Positions 27,273 to 36,838 of a stretch of 64,000 nucleotides of DNA are shown one piece after another. Below the pieces are notes generated by a model that was given only the letters and a program-made list of their open reading frames with translations, had not been told where the DNA came from and did not search any database. Made by a program: the position numbers and the translations under genes. How positions within the stretch are numbered: position 1 is the first letter of the stretch; each line of letters begins with the position of its first letter. Source of the DNA: Solibacillus sp. FSL W7-1436 (GTDB lineage: Bacteria; Bacillota; Bacilli; Bacillales_A; Planococcaceae); contig NZ_JBBOWV010000001.1 of the NCBI RefSeq assembly GCF_038007305.1, forward strand, positions 2,532,501 through 2,596,500. Reading direction: 5' to 3'.

Positions 27273-28232
27273 TTGAACGAGATAATGGTAACAATCAGAT
27301 GTTTAACATATAACCATGAAAAGTATATAGCTGATGCTATTGAAAGTTTTTTGATGCAAAAAGTAAGTTTTAAATATGAAATAATTATTCATGATGATGC
27401 TTCAACAGATCGCACCGCAGAAATTATTAAAGAGTATGAAATGAAATATCCAGATATTATAAAACCAATCTATCAAAAGGTGAATCAATATTCCATGGGA
27501 ATTAAAGTATCTTCTTTTGTTCGAGATAAAGTGAGAGGTAAATATATTGCTGTTTGTGAGGGAGATGATTATTGGATTGATCCATATAAATTACAAAAAC
27601 AATTTGAATTCATGGAAGAGCATTTAGAATGTAGCTTATGCGTCCATGGTGGAAATGTTGTATCTTATAATGAGAAGAAAGTCTTATATCAAAATAATGC
27701 AGCTAGTAACAATCGTTTTTTCACTGTTGAAGAAATTATTAAAGGTGGTGGCGGGTTATTTTTAACAAATTCTATGTTCTATCGTAGCGAACTTGATAAA
27801 CAAAGGCCAAATTTTTTACTAAATAGTCCAGTAGGAGATTATCCACTAACAATTAATTTAGCTCTGCAAGGAAAAGTATACTATATAACCGACATAATGG
27901 CAGCTTACCGCACTGGGGATAATAATTCATGGACAGCAAGAGAAGCTTCTAATAAAGTTAAAAAAATAAAGCATTTTGATAAAATTAACGAAATGCTAGA
28001 AGAAATCAATTGTTATACCAACTATAAGTATAGTGAGGCAATTCGTTATACAAAAAACTTAAATCATTTTGGAATATTAATCGAACAAAGGTTATTTAAG
28101 GAAATAAAGCTTGGAGAAATGAAAGAGTTTTATGAAAATTTGAGTGTTAAAAATAAAATTAGCATTTATATAAATCAGTATTTTCCAGTTATATTCAAGA
28201 TTTTAAAACTAATTCAAAGGAAGTTGACTTAG
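27273..28232 (+). CDS. GT2 glycosyltransferase (TagF/WcaA-like head)
   Basis: 319 residues, TTG 27273 with TGAGGT about 8 bases upstream; ATG 27285 is an alternative. Core motifs are TIRCLTYNHEKYIADAIESFL, IIHDDASTDRTAEII and AVCEGDDYWIDPYKLQKQ, a version common in O-antigen clusters. The second domain holds YPLTINLALQGKVYYI, an acceptor-side motif. It is separated from the previous gene by a gap without a clear terminator. Specificity unknown. Confidence 0.87.
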   Translation: MNEIMVTIRCLTYNHEKYIADAIESFLMQKVSFKYEIIIHDDASTDRTAEIIKEYEMKYPDIIKPIYQKVNQYSMGIKVSSFVRDKVRGKYIAVCEGDDYWIDPYKLQKQFEFMEEHLECSLCVHGGNVVSYNEKKVLYQNNAASNNRFFTVEEIIKGGGGLFLTNSMFYRSELDKQRPNFLLNSPVGDYPLTINLALQGKVYYITDIMAAYRTGDNNSWTAREASNKVKKIKHFDKINEMLEEINCYTNYKYSEAIRYTKNLNHFGILIEQRLFKEIKLGEMKEFYENLSVKNKISIYINQYFPVIFKILKLIQRKLT

Positions 28233-29681
28233 TTGAGCTATGAAATAAATAGAACCAGAATCATTTCATCATTAATTTGGAAATTACTTGAACGTGGCGG
28301 AACTCAGGGAATCCAGTTTGTTGTGCAAATTATATTGGCCCGTCTTTTACTGCCCGAAGAATTTGGAATAATCGTGTTGGTTGTAGTCTTCATTGCGGTT
28401 GCTAATGTTTTAGTTCAAAGTGGGTTTAATACGGCATTGATACAAAAAAAGGAAGTAGATGAAATAGATTATTCTTCGGTATTTTACTTTAATGTACTGA
28501 TTTCGGTTATTCTCTATGGTATCTTATTTGTTAGTGCTCCGAAGATTGCAATTTTTTTTAATGAACCTATATTAGATTCTGTATTAAGAGTATTAGGAAT
28601 TACTTTATTTATTAATATTTTTGTTTCTATGCAAAATGTAATGATTTCCCGTAATTTACAATTTAAAAAATTATTTATAAGTAGTTTAGGTGCAGTTATA
28701 ATGTCGGCAATAGTGGGGATTAGCATGGCTATAGCTGGTTATGGTGTCTGGGCATTAGTTGGACAACAAATTATGAATCAATTGATGGTTATGTTCATAT
28801 TATTCGTTACTGTAAAATGGAGACCTAAGTTACATTTTTCAATGACTAGATTGAAAAAATTATATAGTTTTGGGTGGAAGTTACTTATAGCTTCTTTAAT
28901 TGACGTAATGTATATAAATTCAAGAAATCTTATAATAGGTAAAATTTTTAGCTCTGCATCATTGGGTATTTATAACCGTGGAGAGCAATTTCCACAATTG
29001 ATAATTAGTAATATTAATGGATCGATTCAATCTGTAATGTTGCCAGCATTTTCAGCTTTTCAAGATGATAGAAAACGTGTGAAAGAAATGATGCGTAGGG
29101 CAATTGTGACTAGTTCATTTTTTATTTTTCCCATGATGGTTGGGTTAGCTGTAATTGCAGAACCGTTAGTAAGATTACTACTAACCGAGAAGTGGTTACT
29201 TGCGGTACCTTTTATTCAAATTTTTTCTTTTTCTTACATGTTATACCCTATTCATACTGTAAACCTTCAAGCATTAAATGCGATTGGTCGAAGCGATTTA
29301 TTCTTAAAGCTTGAAATTATTAAGAAGTCTATAGGCGTAATTATATTAGTTATTAGTATTCAATTTGGTATTTATGCGATGGCTTGGGGTATGTTAATCG
29401 GGGCAGTAATCAGTAGTTTTATTAACGCTTCACCAAACACTAAACAGTTAAATTATGGTTATATAGAACAATTGAAAGATATATTACCCTCTTTTACGGT
29501 TGCAATGTTTATGGGGAGTATTATCTACTCATTGAAATGGCTGGATTTGCCCGAAAATATTATACTTGGATTACAAATTATTATAGGCGTATTTGTATAC
29601 ATTATTTTGGCAAAGTTATTTAAATTAGAGAGTTACAGCTATTTACTAGGAATTATTAAATCTAGATTAAAGAAAATATGA
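28233..29681 (+). CDS. Wzx-like flippase (polysaccharide biosynthesis, MOP superfamily)
   Basis: 482 residues with about 12-14 transmembrane helices. The opening IWKLLERGGTQGIQFVVQIILARLL followed by PEEFG is the standard N-terminus of lipopolysaccharide/teichuronic acid translocases (TuaB/WzxC type). It should flip the undecaprenyl-linked repeat unit across the membrane before polymerisation. TTG 28233 follows AAAGG and abuts the preceding stop. Base composition becomes less extreme from this gene on. Confidence 0.92.
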   Translation: MSYEINRTRIISSLIWKLLERGGTQGIQFVVQIILARLLLPEEFGIIVLVVVFIAVANVLVQSGFNTALIQKKEVDEIDYSSVFYFNVLISVILYGILFVSAPKIAIFFNEPILDSVLRVLGITLFINIFVSMQNVMISRNLQFKKLFISSLGAVIMSAIVGISMAIAGYGVWALVGQQIMNQLMVMFILFVTVKWRPKLHFSMTRLKKLYSFGWKLLIASLIDVMYINSRNLIIGKIFSSASLGIYNRGEQFPQLIISNINGSIQSVMLPAFSAFQDDRKRVKEMMRRAIVTSSFFIFPMMVGLAVIAEPLVRLLLTEKWLLAVPFIQIFSFSYMLYPIHTVNLQALNAIGRSDLFLKLEIIKKSIGVIILVISIQFGIYAMAWGMLIGAVISSFINASPNTKQLNYGYIEQLKDILPSFTVAMFMGSIIYSLKWLDLPENIILGLQIIIGVFVYIILAKLFKLESYSYLLGIIKSRLKKI

Positions 29682-29698
29682 TAAATGGGGGTGTTCTT

Positions 29699-30895
29699 TT
29701 GAAAAAGATATTATTGTTAGGTGGTTCAATACAGCAAATTCCAGCTATAGAGTATGCTAATGGACAGAATTATTATACAATTGTGTGTGATTATCTTCCA
29801 AATAACCCAGGACAACATTTTGCTAAAAAGTATTATTGTATAAGTACGACTGATAAGGAAGCTATTTTAGAAATTGCTATAAAGGAAAAAATTGATGGAA
29901 TTGTCGCATATGCTTCTGATCCAGCGGCACCAGTTGCTGCTTATGTAGCAGAAAAATTAAAACTCCCTACAAATCCTTATTTATCCGTGGAAGTGTTAGC
30001 TTTCAAAGATAAATTTCGAAAATACTTAAGGGACAATAGATTTAATTCACCAAAGTCGGAAAGTTTTTATTCCTTTGAAGATGCTTTGGGGAAATTGGAC
30101 CAATTTAAATTTCCCTTAATGGTGAAACCTATTGATTCTTCTGGAAGTAAGGGAGTTTCAAAAATACAAAATAAATCTGAGTTTGAAAAAGCTTTTAATT
30201 TAGCAATAAATAATTCTAGAATAAAAAAAATTATTCTAGAAGAATTTATTGAAAAAGACCATCCCTATATGATTGCAGGAGATTGCTTTGTAACTAATGG
30301 AAAAGTGGAGTTTTTAGGATTATTAAATAGTCATCGTAATAAAAAAAATAATCCTTTTGTTCCTATTGGGACTAGCTATCCTATAGTTTTAAATTTAAAG
30401 AGACTTAAATTGATTGAGGAAGAAATTCAACGTCTTTTTAAATTACTAAATATTAAATTTGGTGCATTCAATATGGAAATAATGATTGACAAGAATGATT
30501 TTTTATATTTTATAGAAATAGGCCCCCGTAATGGAGGGAATATGATTCCAGAGTTATTAAAATATTCAACTGGAATCAACATGATTGCAGCTACCATAGA
30601 AACAGCTTTAGGGAATACATTTAATTTTGAATTACCTAATAATCATGAATGCTACCTATCGACATACGTTATCCATACTAATAAAAAAGGAATTTTAAAG
30701 AGTTTAGTTTATGACGATAAGGTTATTAAGAAAATTTTTAAAGAAGTTAGGTATGTGCATGATGGAGATGAAATTGGAATTTTTGATGGAGCAAATAAAG
30801 CTCTGGGAATTATATTTTTGAAATTTGATTCTCAAAAAGAACAGTTAGAATTTATGGAAAATCCATATAAATGGATAAATGTCATTTTAGAATAG
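29699..30895 (+). CDS. ATP-grasp ligase of the glycan locus
   Basis: 398 residues from TTG 29699 (GGGGGTG upstream gives MKKILLLGGSIQQIPAI); ATG 29678 lacks a ribosome site. Preceding-fold domain, then an ATP-grasp core with FPLMVKPIDSSGSKGVSKI and a metal-binding EIGPRNGGNMIPELL. Such ligases join a carboxylate to an amine through an acyl phosphate. In a glycan cluster containing 4-amino sugars it could attach an amino acid or other acid to a sugar amine; this is inference. The aminotransferase-like gene starts 8 bp later. Confidence 0.85.
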   Translation: MKKILLLGGSIQQIPAIEYANGQNYYTIVCDYLPNNPGQHFAKKYYCISTTDKEAILEIAIKEKIDGIVAYASDPAAPVAAYVAEKLKLPTNPYLSVEVLAFKDKFRKYLRDNRFNSPKSESFYSFEDALGKLDQFKFPLMVKPIDSSGSKGVSKIQNKSEFEKAFNLAINNSRIKKIILEEFIEKDHPYMIAGDCFVTNGKVEFLGLLNSHRNKKNNPFVPIGTSYPIVLNLKRLKLIEEEIQRLFKLLNIKFGAFNMEIMIDKNDFLYFIEIGPRNGGNMIPELLKYSTGINMIAATIETALGNTFNFELPNNHECYLSTYVIHTNKKGILKSLVYDDKVIKKIFKEVRYVHDGDEIGIFDGANKALGIIFLKFDSQKEQLEFMENPYKWINVILE

Positions 30896-30903
30896 GTGAT
30901 AAA

Positions 30904-31857
30904 ATGAGAGAAATTGGTGGGTATTTACAATTAGAAAAATTTACAGAAAATCCATATCATAAAGAAGCCATTGAATTGAATACAGGTCGAAATGCCCTGT
31001 TATATCTAATAAAAGCTAAACAAATTCAAAAAATATATATACCTTATTATTTGTGCGATTCTGTATCGAATATGTTAAAGAGATATGGTATTACGTATGA
31101 ATATTATCATATTGATACGAATTTTAAACCTATTATTTCGTTTGAATTAAAAGACCAAGAATTATTATATATAGTTAATTATTTTGGTCAAATTAGTAAT
31201 AAACAGATAAAAGAATACAAAGATAAATATTCCTCTATTGTAATTGATAATACTCAAGCATTCTTTCAATTACCTGTTGCTGAAACAGATACATTATATT
31301 CAATTAGAAAATATTTTGGTGTTCCGGATGGAGCTTATTTATACACAAATCAAACTATATCAGAATCATTAACGATTGATCGTTCAAGTGAAAGAATGCG
31401 TCATCTATTAGGTCGTTATGAAGGAAAGGCTTCTACATATTATAATGATTTTAAAGAAAATGATGATTCTTTTGAAGGGTTATCATTATTGAAAATGTCT
31501 AAATTAACTAAAAACTTATTAGGGGCAATTGATTATGAACAAGCTGAGAGAATCCGAAATGAAAACTATGGTGTACTGTCACAAGGTTTAAGTGAACTCA
31601 ATTGTTTAAAACTTTCTAAGCCAAATGGTCCCTTTATGTATCCATTATACATAGAGAACGGTATGGAAATAAAAAAATATTTAGCGAATAAAAAAATATA
31701 TATACCAACTTTATGGCCTAATGTACTAAGAAAGGCTGATCATAACAGTATTGAATATCAATATGCAACAAATATCATGCCTTTGCCATGTGATCACCGA
31801 TATGGTACGAAAGAAATGGAGTATCTTATTAGAGCAATTAAGATGAAAGGGGAGTGA
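30904..31857 (+). CDS. Divergent DegT-fold PLP-dependent aminotransferase-like protein
   Basis: 317 residues, ATG 30904. The fold-type I pattern is readable: NTGRNALLYLI (phosphate-binding start), IYIPYYLCDSV, IVIDNTQAF with D115 as PLP-ring Asp, and SIRKYFGVPDGAYLYT with K136 as the likely Schiff-base lysine. The motifs diverge from ordinary DegT enzymes (DNTQ in place of EDAA), so it is a distinct subgroup seen in glycan loci with ATP-grasp and GNAT partners. Substrate unknown. The downstream GNAT gene starts after 4 bp. Confidence 0.78.
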   Translation: MREIGGYLQLEKFTENPYHKEAIELNTGRNALLYLIKAKQIQKIYIPYYLCDSVSNMLKRYGITYEYYHIDTNFKPIISFELKDQELLYIVNYFGQISNKQIKEYKDKYSSIVIDNTQAFFQLPVAETDTLYSIRKYFGVPDGAYLYTNQTISESLTIDRSSERMRHLLGRYEGKASTYYNDFKENDDSFEGLSLLKMSKLTKNLLGAIDYEQAERIRNENYGVLSQGLSELNCLKLSKPNGPFMYPLYIENGMEIKKYLANKKIYIPTLWPNVLRKADHNSIEYQYATNIMPLPCDHRYGTKEMEYLIRAIKMKGE

Positions 31858-31861
31858 TTTA

Positions 31862-32419
31862 ATGTTTGAGAATTTTAGAGTGTACTTGAGAGCATTAGAA
31901 CCAGAAGATTATAAAAAGTCTATAATTTGGCGCAATGATGATGAAATTTGGGGAATGGTTGGGGGACCAAAACATTTTGTATCTAATGCCTATGAAAAAA
32001 AATGGGTAGAAGATGCGATTTTTAATACATCTAATATAACATTAGCGATTTGTTTAAAAGATACGGATGAGTATATCGGAAATGCGTACATTACAGATAT
32101 TAACTGGATTAATAGGTCAGCTCATGCGCCATCAATGATAGGTGAAAAGAAATATTGGTCAGCTGGCTTAGCAACAGAAGCGAGAATTTTATTATTATAT
32201 TTTGCATTTTATGAAAGAGGATTTAATAGAATTTATGCACATATATTGGAAGATAATATTGGTTCACAGAGAATGTGTGAAAAATGTGGGTATAAGAAAG
32301 AAGGCTTACTAAGGGAGTCTGTGTATAAAAATGGCACTTTCAAAAACCAGGTTGTGATGTCTGTCCTTAGAAGGGACTTTGATATCGAATTAGACAATTT
32401 TTTATCAAAAAATCAGTAA
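31862..32419 (+). CDS. GNAT acetyltransferase (RimJ/RimL-like)
   Basis: 185 residues of the GNAT fold. RLYLRALEPEDY-like start (VYLRALEPEDY), acetyl-CoA-binding region near KKYWSAGLATEARILLL, and NIGSQRMCEKCGYKKEGLLRE at the C-terminus. Followed by a sugar aminotransferase and RmlA/RmlB, so it may N-acylate a dTDP-4-amino-4,6-dideoxyhexose, a role GNATs such as WecD have. Ribosomal-protein acetylation is a less likely alternative given context. ATG 31862 follows AGGGGAG. Confidence 0.82.
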   Translation: MFENFRVYLRALEPEDYKKSIIWRNDDEIWGMVGGPKHFVSNAYEKKWVEDAIFNTSNITLAICLKDTDEYIGNAYITDINWINRSAHAPSMIGEKKYWSAGLATEARILLLYFAFYERGFNRIYAHILEDNIGSQRMCEKCGYKKEGLLRESVYKNGTFKNQVVMSVLRRDFDIELDNFLSKNQ

Positions 32420-32459
32420 AAAAATATTTTATTAATTATGGATATAGGGGGGGACATTA

Positions 32460-33551
32460 ATGAGTGTGATTCAAGTAACCCGTTCTTCAATGCCTCATTT
32501 TGATGAATATGTACATGAGATTAAAGAGTTATGGGATAGTCGCTGGTTGACTAATATGGGTATGAAGCATAATGAATTGGAAAAGCAATTATGCTCGTAT
32601 TTACAAGTTCCTTTTGTATCTTTATTCTCTAACGGGCATTTAGCCCTTGAAGTTGCATTAGAAGCACTTGAGTTAGATGGAGAAGTTATTACGACGCCGT
32701 TTACATTTGCTTCGACAACTCATGCTATTGTTAGAAGGGGATTGAAGCCTGTTTTTTGTGATGTGAACCCCATTGATTATACAATAGACGTTTCGTTAAT
32801 TGAATCATTAATTACCGATAAGACAAGTGCAATAGTGCCTGTTCATGTCTATGGACATATGTGTAACGTGAAGGAAATAGAAAGTCTTGCTCAGAAGTAT
32901 AATTTAAAAGTGATCTATGATGCAGCACATGCATTTGGGACTAAGTTGAATGGAAAAGACGTAGGGAGTTTTGGTGATGTGTCGATGTTTAGTTTTCATG
33001 CTACTAAAGTCTTTAATACGATTGAAGGTGGTGCACTAACATTTAATAATGAACTATACGTAAATTTATTTCAATCTTTTAAAAATTTTGGGATTACAGG
33101 ACCGGAAGATGTTTCTTATGTAGCGGGGAACGCAAAAATGAATGAGTTTCAAGCAGCAATGGGATTATGTAATTTACGTCATGTTGATGAAGAAATTGCA
33201 AAGAGAAAACATGTTGTAGAACAATATAAGAAAGAGTTGAGTGGGATTGAGGGTATTCAACTTTCCCCAGAGCAAGAAGGTTTGCAGTCTAATTATGCGT
33301 ATTTCCCGGTAATGTTTAATGGTTATAAGTATTCACGGGACGAAATAATTAAACGTTTAGCGGAACATGATATTTTCGCACGTAAGTACTTTTATCCGTT
33401 AACCAATGAATTCGCGTGCTATGAAGGTAAGTTTGACTTAGGTAGTACTCCTGTAGCAGCTTATATTGGTAATCGTGTGTTGACATTACCTTTATATGCA
33501 GATTTAAATTTAGAAGATGTAAATCGTATATGTACGATTATTAAATCATGA
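32460..33551 (+). CDS. dTDP-4-keto-6-deoxyhexose aminotransferase (VioA/WecE-like, DegT family)
   Basis: 363 residues. [40 protein letters not shown] with PLP-ring Asp D154, and [15 protein letters not shown] with Schiff-base K183. This subgroup aminates dTDP-4-keto-6-deoxyglucose at C4. RmlA and RmlB follow directly and RmlC/RmlD are absent, so the keto sugar is probably diverted to a dTDP-4-amino sugar (Qui4N or Fuc4N) rather than to rhamnose. C3 amination cannot be excluded by eye. Confidence 0.88.
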   Translation: MSVIQVTRSSMPHFDEYVHEIKELWDSRWLTNMGMKHNELEKQLCSYLQVPFVSLFSNGHLALEVALEALELDGEVITTPFTFASTTHAIVRRGLKPVFCDVNPIDYTIDVSLIESLITDKTSAIVPVHVYGHMCNVKEIESLAQKYNLKVIYDAAHAFGTKLNGKDVGSFGDVSMFSFHATKVFNTIEGGALTFNNELYVNLFQSFKNFGITGPEDVSYVAGNAKMNEFQAAMGLCNLRHVDEEIAKRKHVVEQYKKELSGIEGIQLSPEQEGLQSNYAYFPVMFNGYKYSRDEIIKRLAEHDIFARKYFYPLTNEFACYEGKFDLGSTPVAAYIGNRVLTLPLYADLNLEDVNRICTIIKS

Positions 33552-33565
33552 GAGTAGGTGTATCA

Positions 33566-34444
33566 ATGAAAGGAATTATTTTAGCAGGTGGATCAGGTAC
33601 TAGACTTTATCCTTTAACAAAGTCTGTATCAAAGCAGATTTTACCGATTTATGACAAGCCGATGATTTATTATCCGCTTTCTATATTAATGCTTGCAGGG
33701 ATACGTGAAATACTAATTATCTCAACACCCAGGGATATCGAGGTATTCAAGGAATTATTGGGCGATGGTTCTCATTTAGGGATATATTTGGAATATATGA
33801 TCCAGGAAAATCCAAATGGTTTAGCTGAGGCGTTTATTTTAGGTGAGGCGTTTATTGGTGATTCATCTGTAGCACTTGTATTAGGAGATAATATCTTTTA
33901 TGGGTCAAACTTTGGTAATCGATTGCAACAGGCTGCAAAACTTGAAACAGGAGCAGTAATTTTTGGTTGTTATGTGAACGATCCCCGTGCATATGGTGTA
34001 GTAGAAGTGGACGAAAATATGAATGCGTTGTCGATTGAAGAAAAACCAAAACATCCGAAATCGTCATATGCAGTGCCAGGGTTATATTTCTTTGATAATC
34101 GAGTTGTGAACATAGCTAAAAATATCAAACCTTCAGAACGTGGAGAGCTGGAGATTACATCTGTGATTGACTATTATTTACAAAAAGGTGAATTGAGGGT
34201 CAAACTTACAGGTCGCGGTCTTGCATGGTTAGATACAGGGACACATGAATCCTTATTAGAAGCTTCGAATTTTGTCGAGGCTGTGCAAAAGAGACAAGGT
34301 CTTTATATTGCCTGTATAGAAGAAATTGCTTTCCGAAGAGAATATATAACAAAAGACCATTTATTAAAGTTGGCTGAGCCTTTATTGAAAACTGACTATG
34401 GAAAATATTTAGTCGATATTGCGCAAGAGGTTGGGGTGAGATAA
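33566..34444 (+). CDS. rmlA: Glucose-1-phosphate thymidylyltransferase
   Basis: 292 residues: [18 protein letters not shown] start with the nucleotide-binding GGxGTRL, the [18 protein letters not shown] activator region, LGDNIFYG and EEKPKHPKS. It makes dTDP-glucose from dTTP and glucose-1-phosphate, the latter supplied by the phosphoglucomutase at 38128. Start ATG 33566 gives the canonical N-terminus; ATG 33548 overlaps the preceding stop and adds a non-conserved MRVGVS leader. rmlB begins with zero spacing. Confidence 0.96.
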   Translation: MKGIILAGGSGTRLYPLTKSVSKQILPIYDKPMIYYPLSILMLAGIREILIISTPRDIEVFKELLGDGSHLGIYLEYMIQENPNGLAEAFILGEAFIGDSSVALVLGDNIFYGSNFGNRLQQAAKLETGAVIFGCYVNDPRAYGVVEVDENMNALSIEEKPKHPKSSYAVPGLYFFDNRVVNIAKNIKPSERGELEITSVIDYYLQKGELRVKLTGRGLAWLDTGTHESLLEASNFVEAVQKRQGLYIACIEEIAFRREYITKDHLLKLAEPLLKTDYGKYLVDIAQEVGVR

Positions 34445-35455
34445 ATGAAAGTATTAGTAACTGGAGGCGCTGGATTTATTGGTGGAAACTATGTACAATA
34501 TATGGTTAATAAATATCCAAATTACCACATTGTAAATTTAGATTTATTAACGTATGCTGGTGATTTAACTAAGCATAAAGAAATAGAAAATAGAGAAAAC
34601 TATTCTTTTGTGCATGCGGATATTGTAGATCGGGAGAAGATTTTTTCTTTATTTAAAAATGAAAAATTTGACTATGTTGTCCACTTTGCTGCTGAAAGTC
34701 ATGTAGACCGTTCGATTAAAGAACCAGATATTTTTGTGCGTACTAATGTAGTGGGAACACAAGTATTATTAGATGCTGCTAAATCGATTAATGTGAAAAA
34801 GTTTGTTCATGTGTCAACTGATGAGGTATACGGAGAGTTGGATTATGATCCATCGACATTTTTTACTGAAAAAACACCATTAGCTCCAAACAGTCCATAT
34901 AGTGCAAGTAAAGCATCATCTGACTTCTTTGTACGAGCTTACCATGAGACATTTGGATTACCCGTTAACATTACACGTTGTTCAAATAACTATGGTCCTT
35001 ATCATTTTCCAGAAAAGTTGATTCCATTGACAATTTCTCGTGTATTGAATGACCAAAAGGTGCCTGTGTATGGAGATGGAAAAAATATACGAGACTGGCT
35101 ACATGTATATGATCATTGTACTGCGATTGATTTAGTATTACATAAAGGTATCAATGGCGAAGTATATAACGTTGGAGGACATAACGAAAAGACGAACTTG
35201 GCAGTAATACAAACGATTATTCGAGCGTTAAATAAGAATGAAAATTTAATTGAATACGTTGAAGATCGTTTAGGTCATGATAAACGCTATGCGATTGACC
35301 CTACTAAATTAGAAGAATTAGGTTGGCAACCGAGGTATTCTTTTGAAACAGGTATTGAGCAGACAATTCAGTGGTATTTGGATAATAAAGAATGGTGGCA
35401 AAACATTCTTAATGGAGAATACCGTGCGTATTTTAAAAAGCAATACAAATTATAA
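34445..35455 (+). CDS. rmlB: dTDP-glucose 4,6-dehydratase
   Basis: 336 residues. NAD-binding TGGAGFIGGNYV, STDEVYGEL with the catalytic Thr-Asp-Glu, and the YSASKAS Tyr-x3-Lys are all present. It produces dTDP-4-keto-6-deoxyglucose. With rmlA and the upstream aminotransferase it forms the dTDP-amino-sugar branch; no rmlC or rmlD is in the window. Length is typical. Confidence 0.96.
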   Translation: MKVLVTGGAGFIGGNYVQYMVNKYPNYHIVNLDLLTYAGDLTKHKEIENRENYSFVHADIVDREKIFSLFKNEKFDYVVHFAAESHVDRSIKEPDIFVRTNVVGTQVLLDAAKSINVKKFVHVSTDEVYGELDYDPSTFFTEKTPLAPNSPYSASKASSDFFVRAYHETFGLPVNITRCSNNYGPYHFPEKLIPLTISRVLNDQKVPVYGDGKNIRDWLHVYDHCTAIDLVLHKGINGEVYNVGGHNEKTNLAVIQTIIRALNKNENLIEYVEDRLGHDKRYAIDPTKLEELGWQPRYSFETGIEQTIQWYLDNKEWWQNILNGEYRAYFKKQYKL

Positions 35456-35525
35456 AAAGAAATTATCTGCAATGAATGCATTAACGTATACTTTAAATGA
35501 AATGTAAGATAGAGGGGTTAAATTC

Positions 35526-36521
35526 ATGAACATTCTAGTAACTGGCGGAGCTGGATACATTGGATCTCATACTTGCGTCGCTCTTCTAGAGGCGGGACAT
35601 TCAGTAATAGTATTGGACAACCTAAGTAATAGTAATTATGAAGTGATTAATAAGATTCAACATCTTTCAGGGAAAGAAATAACCTTTTATGAGATGGATG
35701 TAACAGATCCTTTGGCTGTGAGTCGTGTGTTCCAACGACATGAATTGGATGGGGTTATTCATTTTGCTGGTTTAAAAGCGGTAGGAGAATCAGTTGAAAA
35801 CCCTTTAATTTATTACAAGAACAACTTAGTCGGAACATTGGTATTGGCTGAAGCTTGTTTAAAGTACCATGTGGGGCGTTTTGTATTTAGCTCCTCTGCT
35901 ACTGTGTATGGGGATAATCAGGTGCCGTTCGTTGAGTCTATGGAATTATTGCCTACTACGAATCCTTATGGTGAAACAAAGGCTATGAGTGAACGTATGT
36001 TACTAGATATTTCTAAAGCAAATTCAGATTTTGCTGTAACACTTTTACGTTATTTCAATCCAGTGGGTGCGCATGAAAGTGGTATAATTGGTGAAGCACC
36101 CGATGGTATGCCCAATAATTTGATGCCATATATAACAAAAGTAGCCAAAGGAAAACTGAAACTTCTACGTATATTTGGTAAGGATTATCCGACAGTTGAT
36201 GGTACAGGTGTTCGAGACTATATTCATGTGTTGGATTTAGCTGATGGGCATGTTGCTGCAATTGAAGGTTTGTTTAAAGGAGTTAATATATACAATTTGG
36301 GTACAGGTAAAGGTACTAGCGTATTAGAACTTCTAAAAGCATTTGAACAAGCAAACAATCATGTTATACCTTATGAAATCGTGGAGCGTAGACCGGGAGA
36401 TATTGCTTTGTGTTATGCTAATGCTTCAAAAGCTGAGCAAGAATTAGGTTGGAAAGCCAAACGTGATCTTATTTCAATGTGTCGTGATGCTTGGAGATTT
36501 GAGAAGAATCTAAAAGATTAA
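35526..36521 (+). CDS. galE: UDP-glucose 4-epimerase
   Basis: 331 residues. TGGAGYIGSHT, SSSATVYG, NPYGETKAMSE (Tyr-x3-Lys) and the YFNPVGAHESG and RRPGDIA segments are those of intact GalE. It interconverts UDP-Glc/UDP-Gal (or the GlcNAc/GalNAc pair) and supplies the locus with galacto-sugars. ATG 35526 follows AGAGGGG. It is the last gene of the locus before a 260-bp spacer and terminator. A shortened, degenerate relative lies at 42071. Confidence 0.94.
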   Translation: MNILVTGGAGYIGSHTCVALLEAGHSVIVLDNLSNSNYEVINKIQHLSGKEITFYEMDVTDPLAVSRVFQRHELDGVIHFAGLKAVGESVENPLIYYKNNLVGTLVLAEACLKYHVGRFVFSSSATVYGDNQVPFVESMELLPTTNPYGETKAMSERMLLDISKANSDFAVTLLRYFNPVGAHESGIIGEAPDGMPNNLMPYITKVAKGKLKLLRIFGKDYPTVDGTGVRDYIHVLDLADGHVAAIEGLFKGVNIYNLGTGKGTSVLELLKAFEQANNHVIPYEIVERRPGDIALCYANASKAEQELGWKAKRDLISMCRDAWRFEKNLKD

Positions 36522-36732
36522 TGCTGATTTAAAATTTATTACTAAACAAAAATTTACTTATATTTTACCAATTCGTGTTGCATTCTAGTTGAAAATGAAA
36601 TTGCTAATGATTTTTATTCTATACCATTGCAGATTTTTGTGGAAAAGCACCGGTTCTATAGAGCCTAAAGTCGAATATAATTAACTAGTTTCATTGCATA
36701 ATATTTAAAGAAAAAAAGTTACTCTTGTTTTT

Positions 36733-36764
36733 AGCGCCCATTCCTAGTATGTGGGCGCTTTTTA
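36733..36764 (+). terminator. Terminator closing the main glycan locus
   Basis: Perfect 8-bp stem AGCGCCCA / TGGGCGCT followed by TTTTT. The 36522-36732 sequence between galE and this hairpin shows no feature. Confidence 0.92.
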
Positions 36765-36838
36765 ACATATAATAAATTAGTATATTGAGAATTATCGTTA
36801 TAAATGCAAATATTAATTTTAAAGGATGGAGGATTTTT

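Noticed and set aside
34445-35455. Rhamnose pathway reading of the rml genes
   Set aside because: rmlC and rmlD are absent in the window, and an aminotransferase and GNAT directly precede rmlA, so a dTDP-amino sugar fits better.
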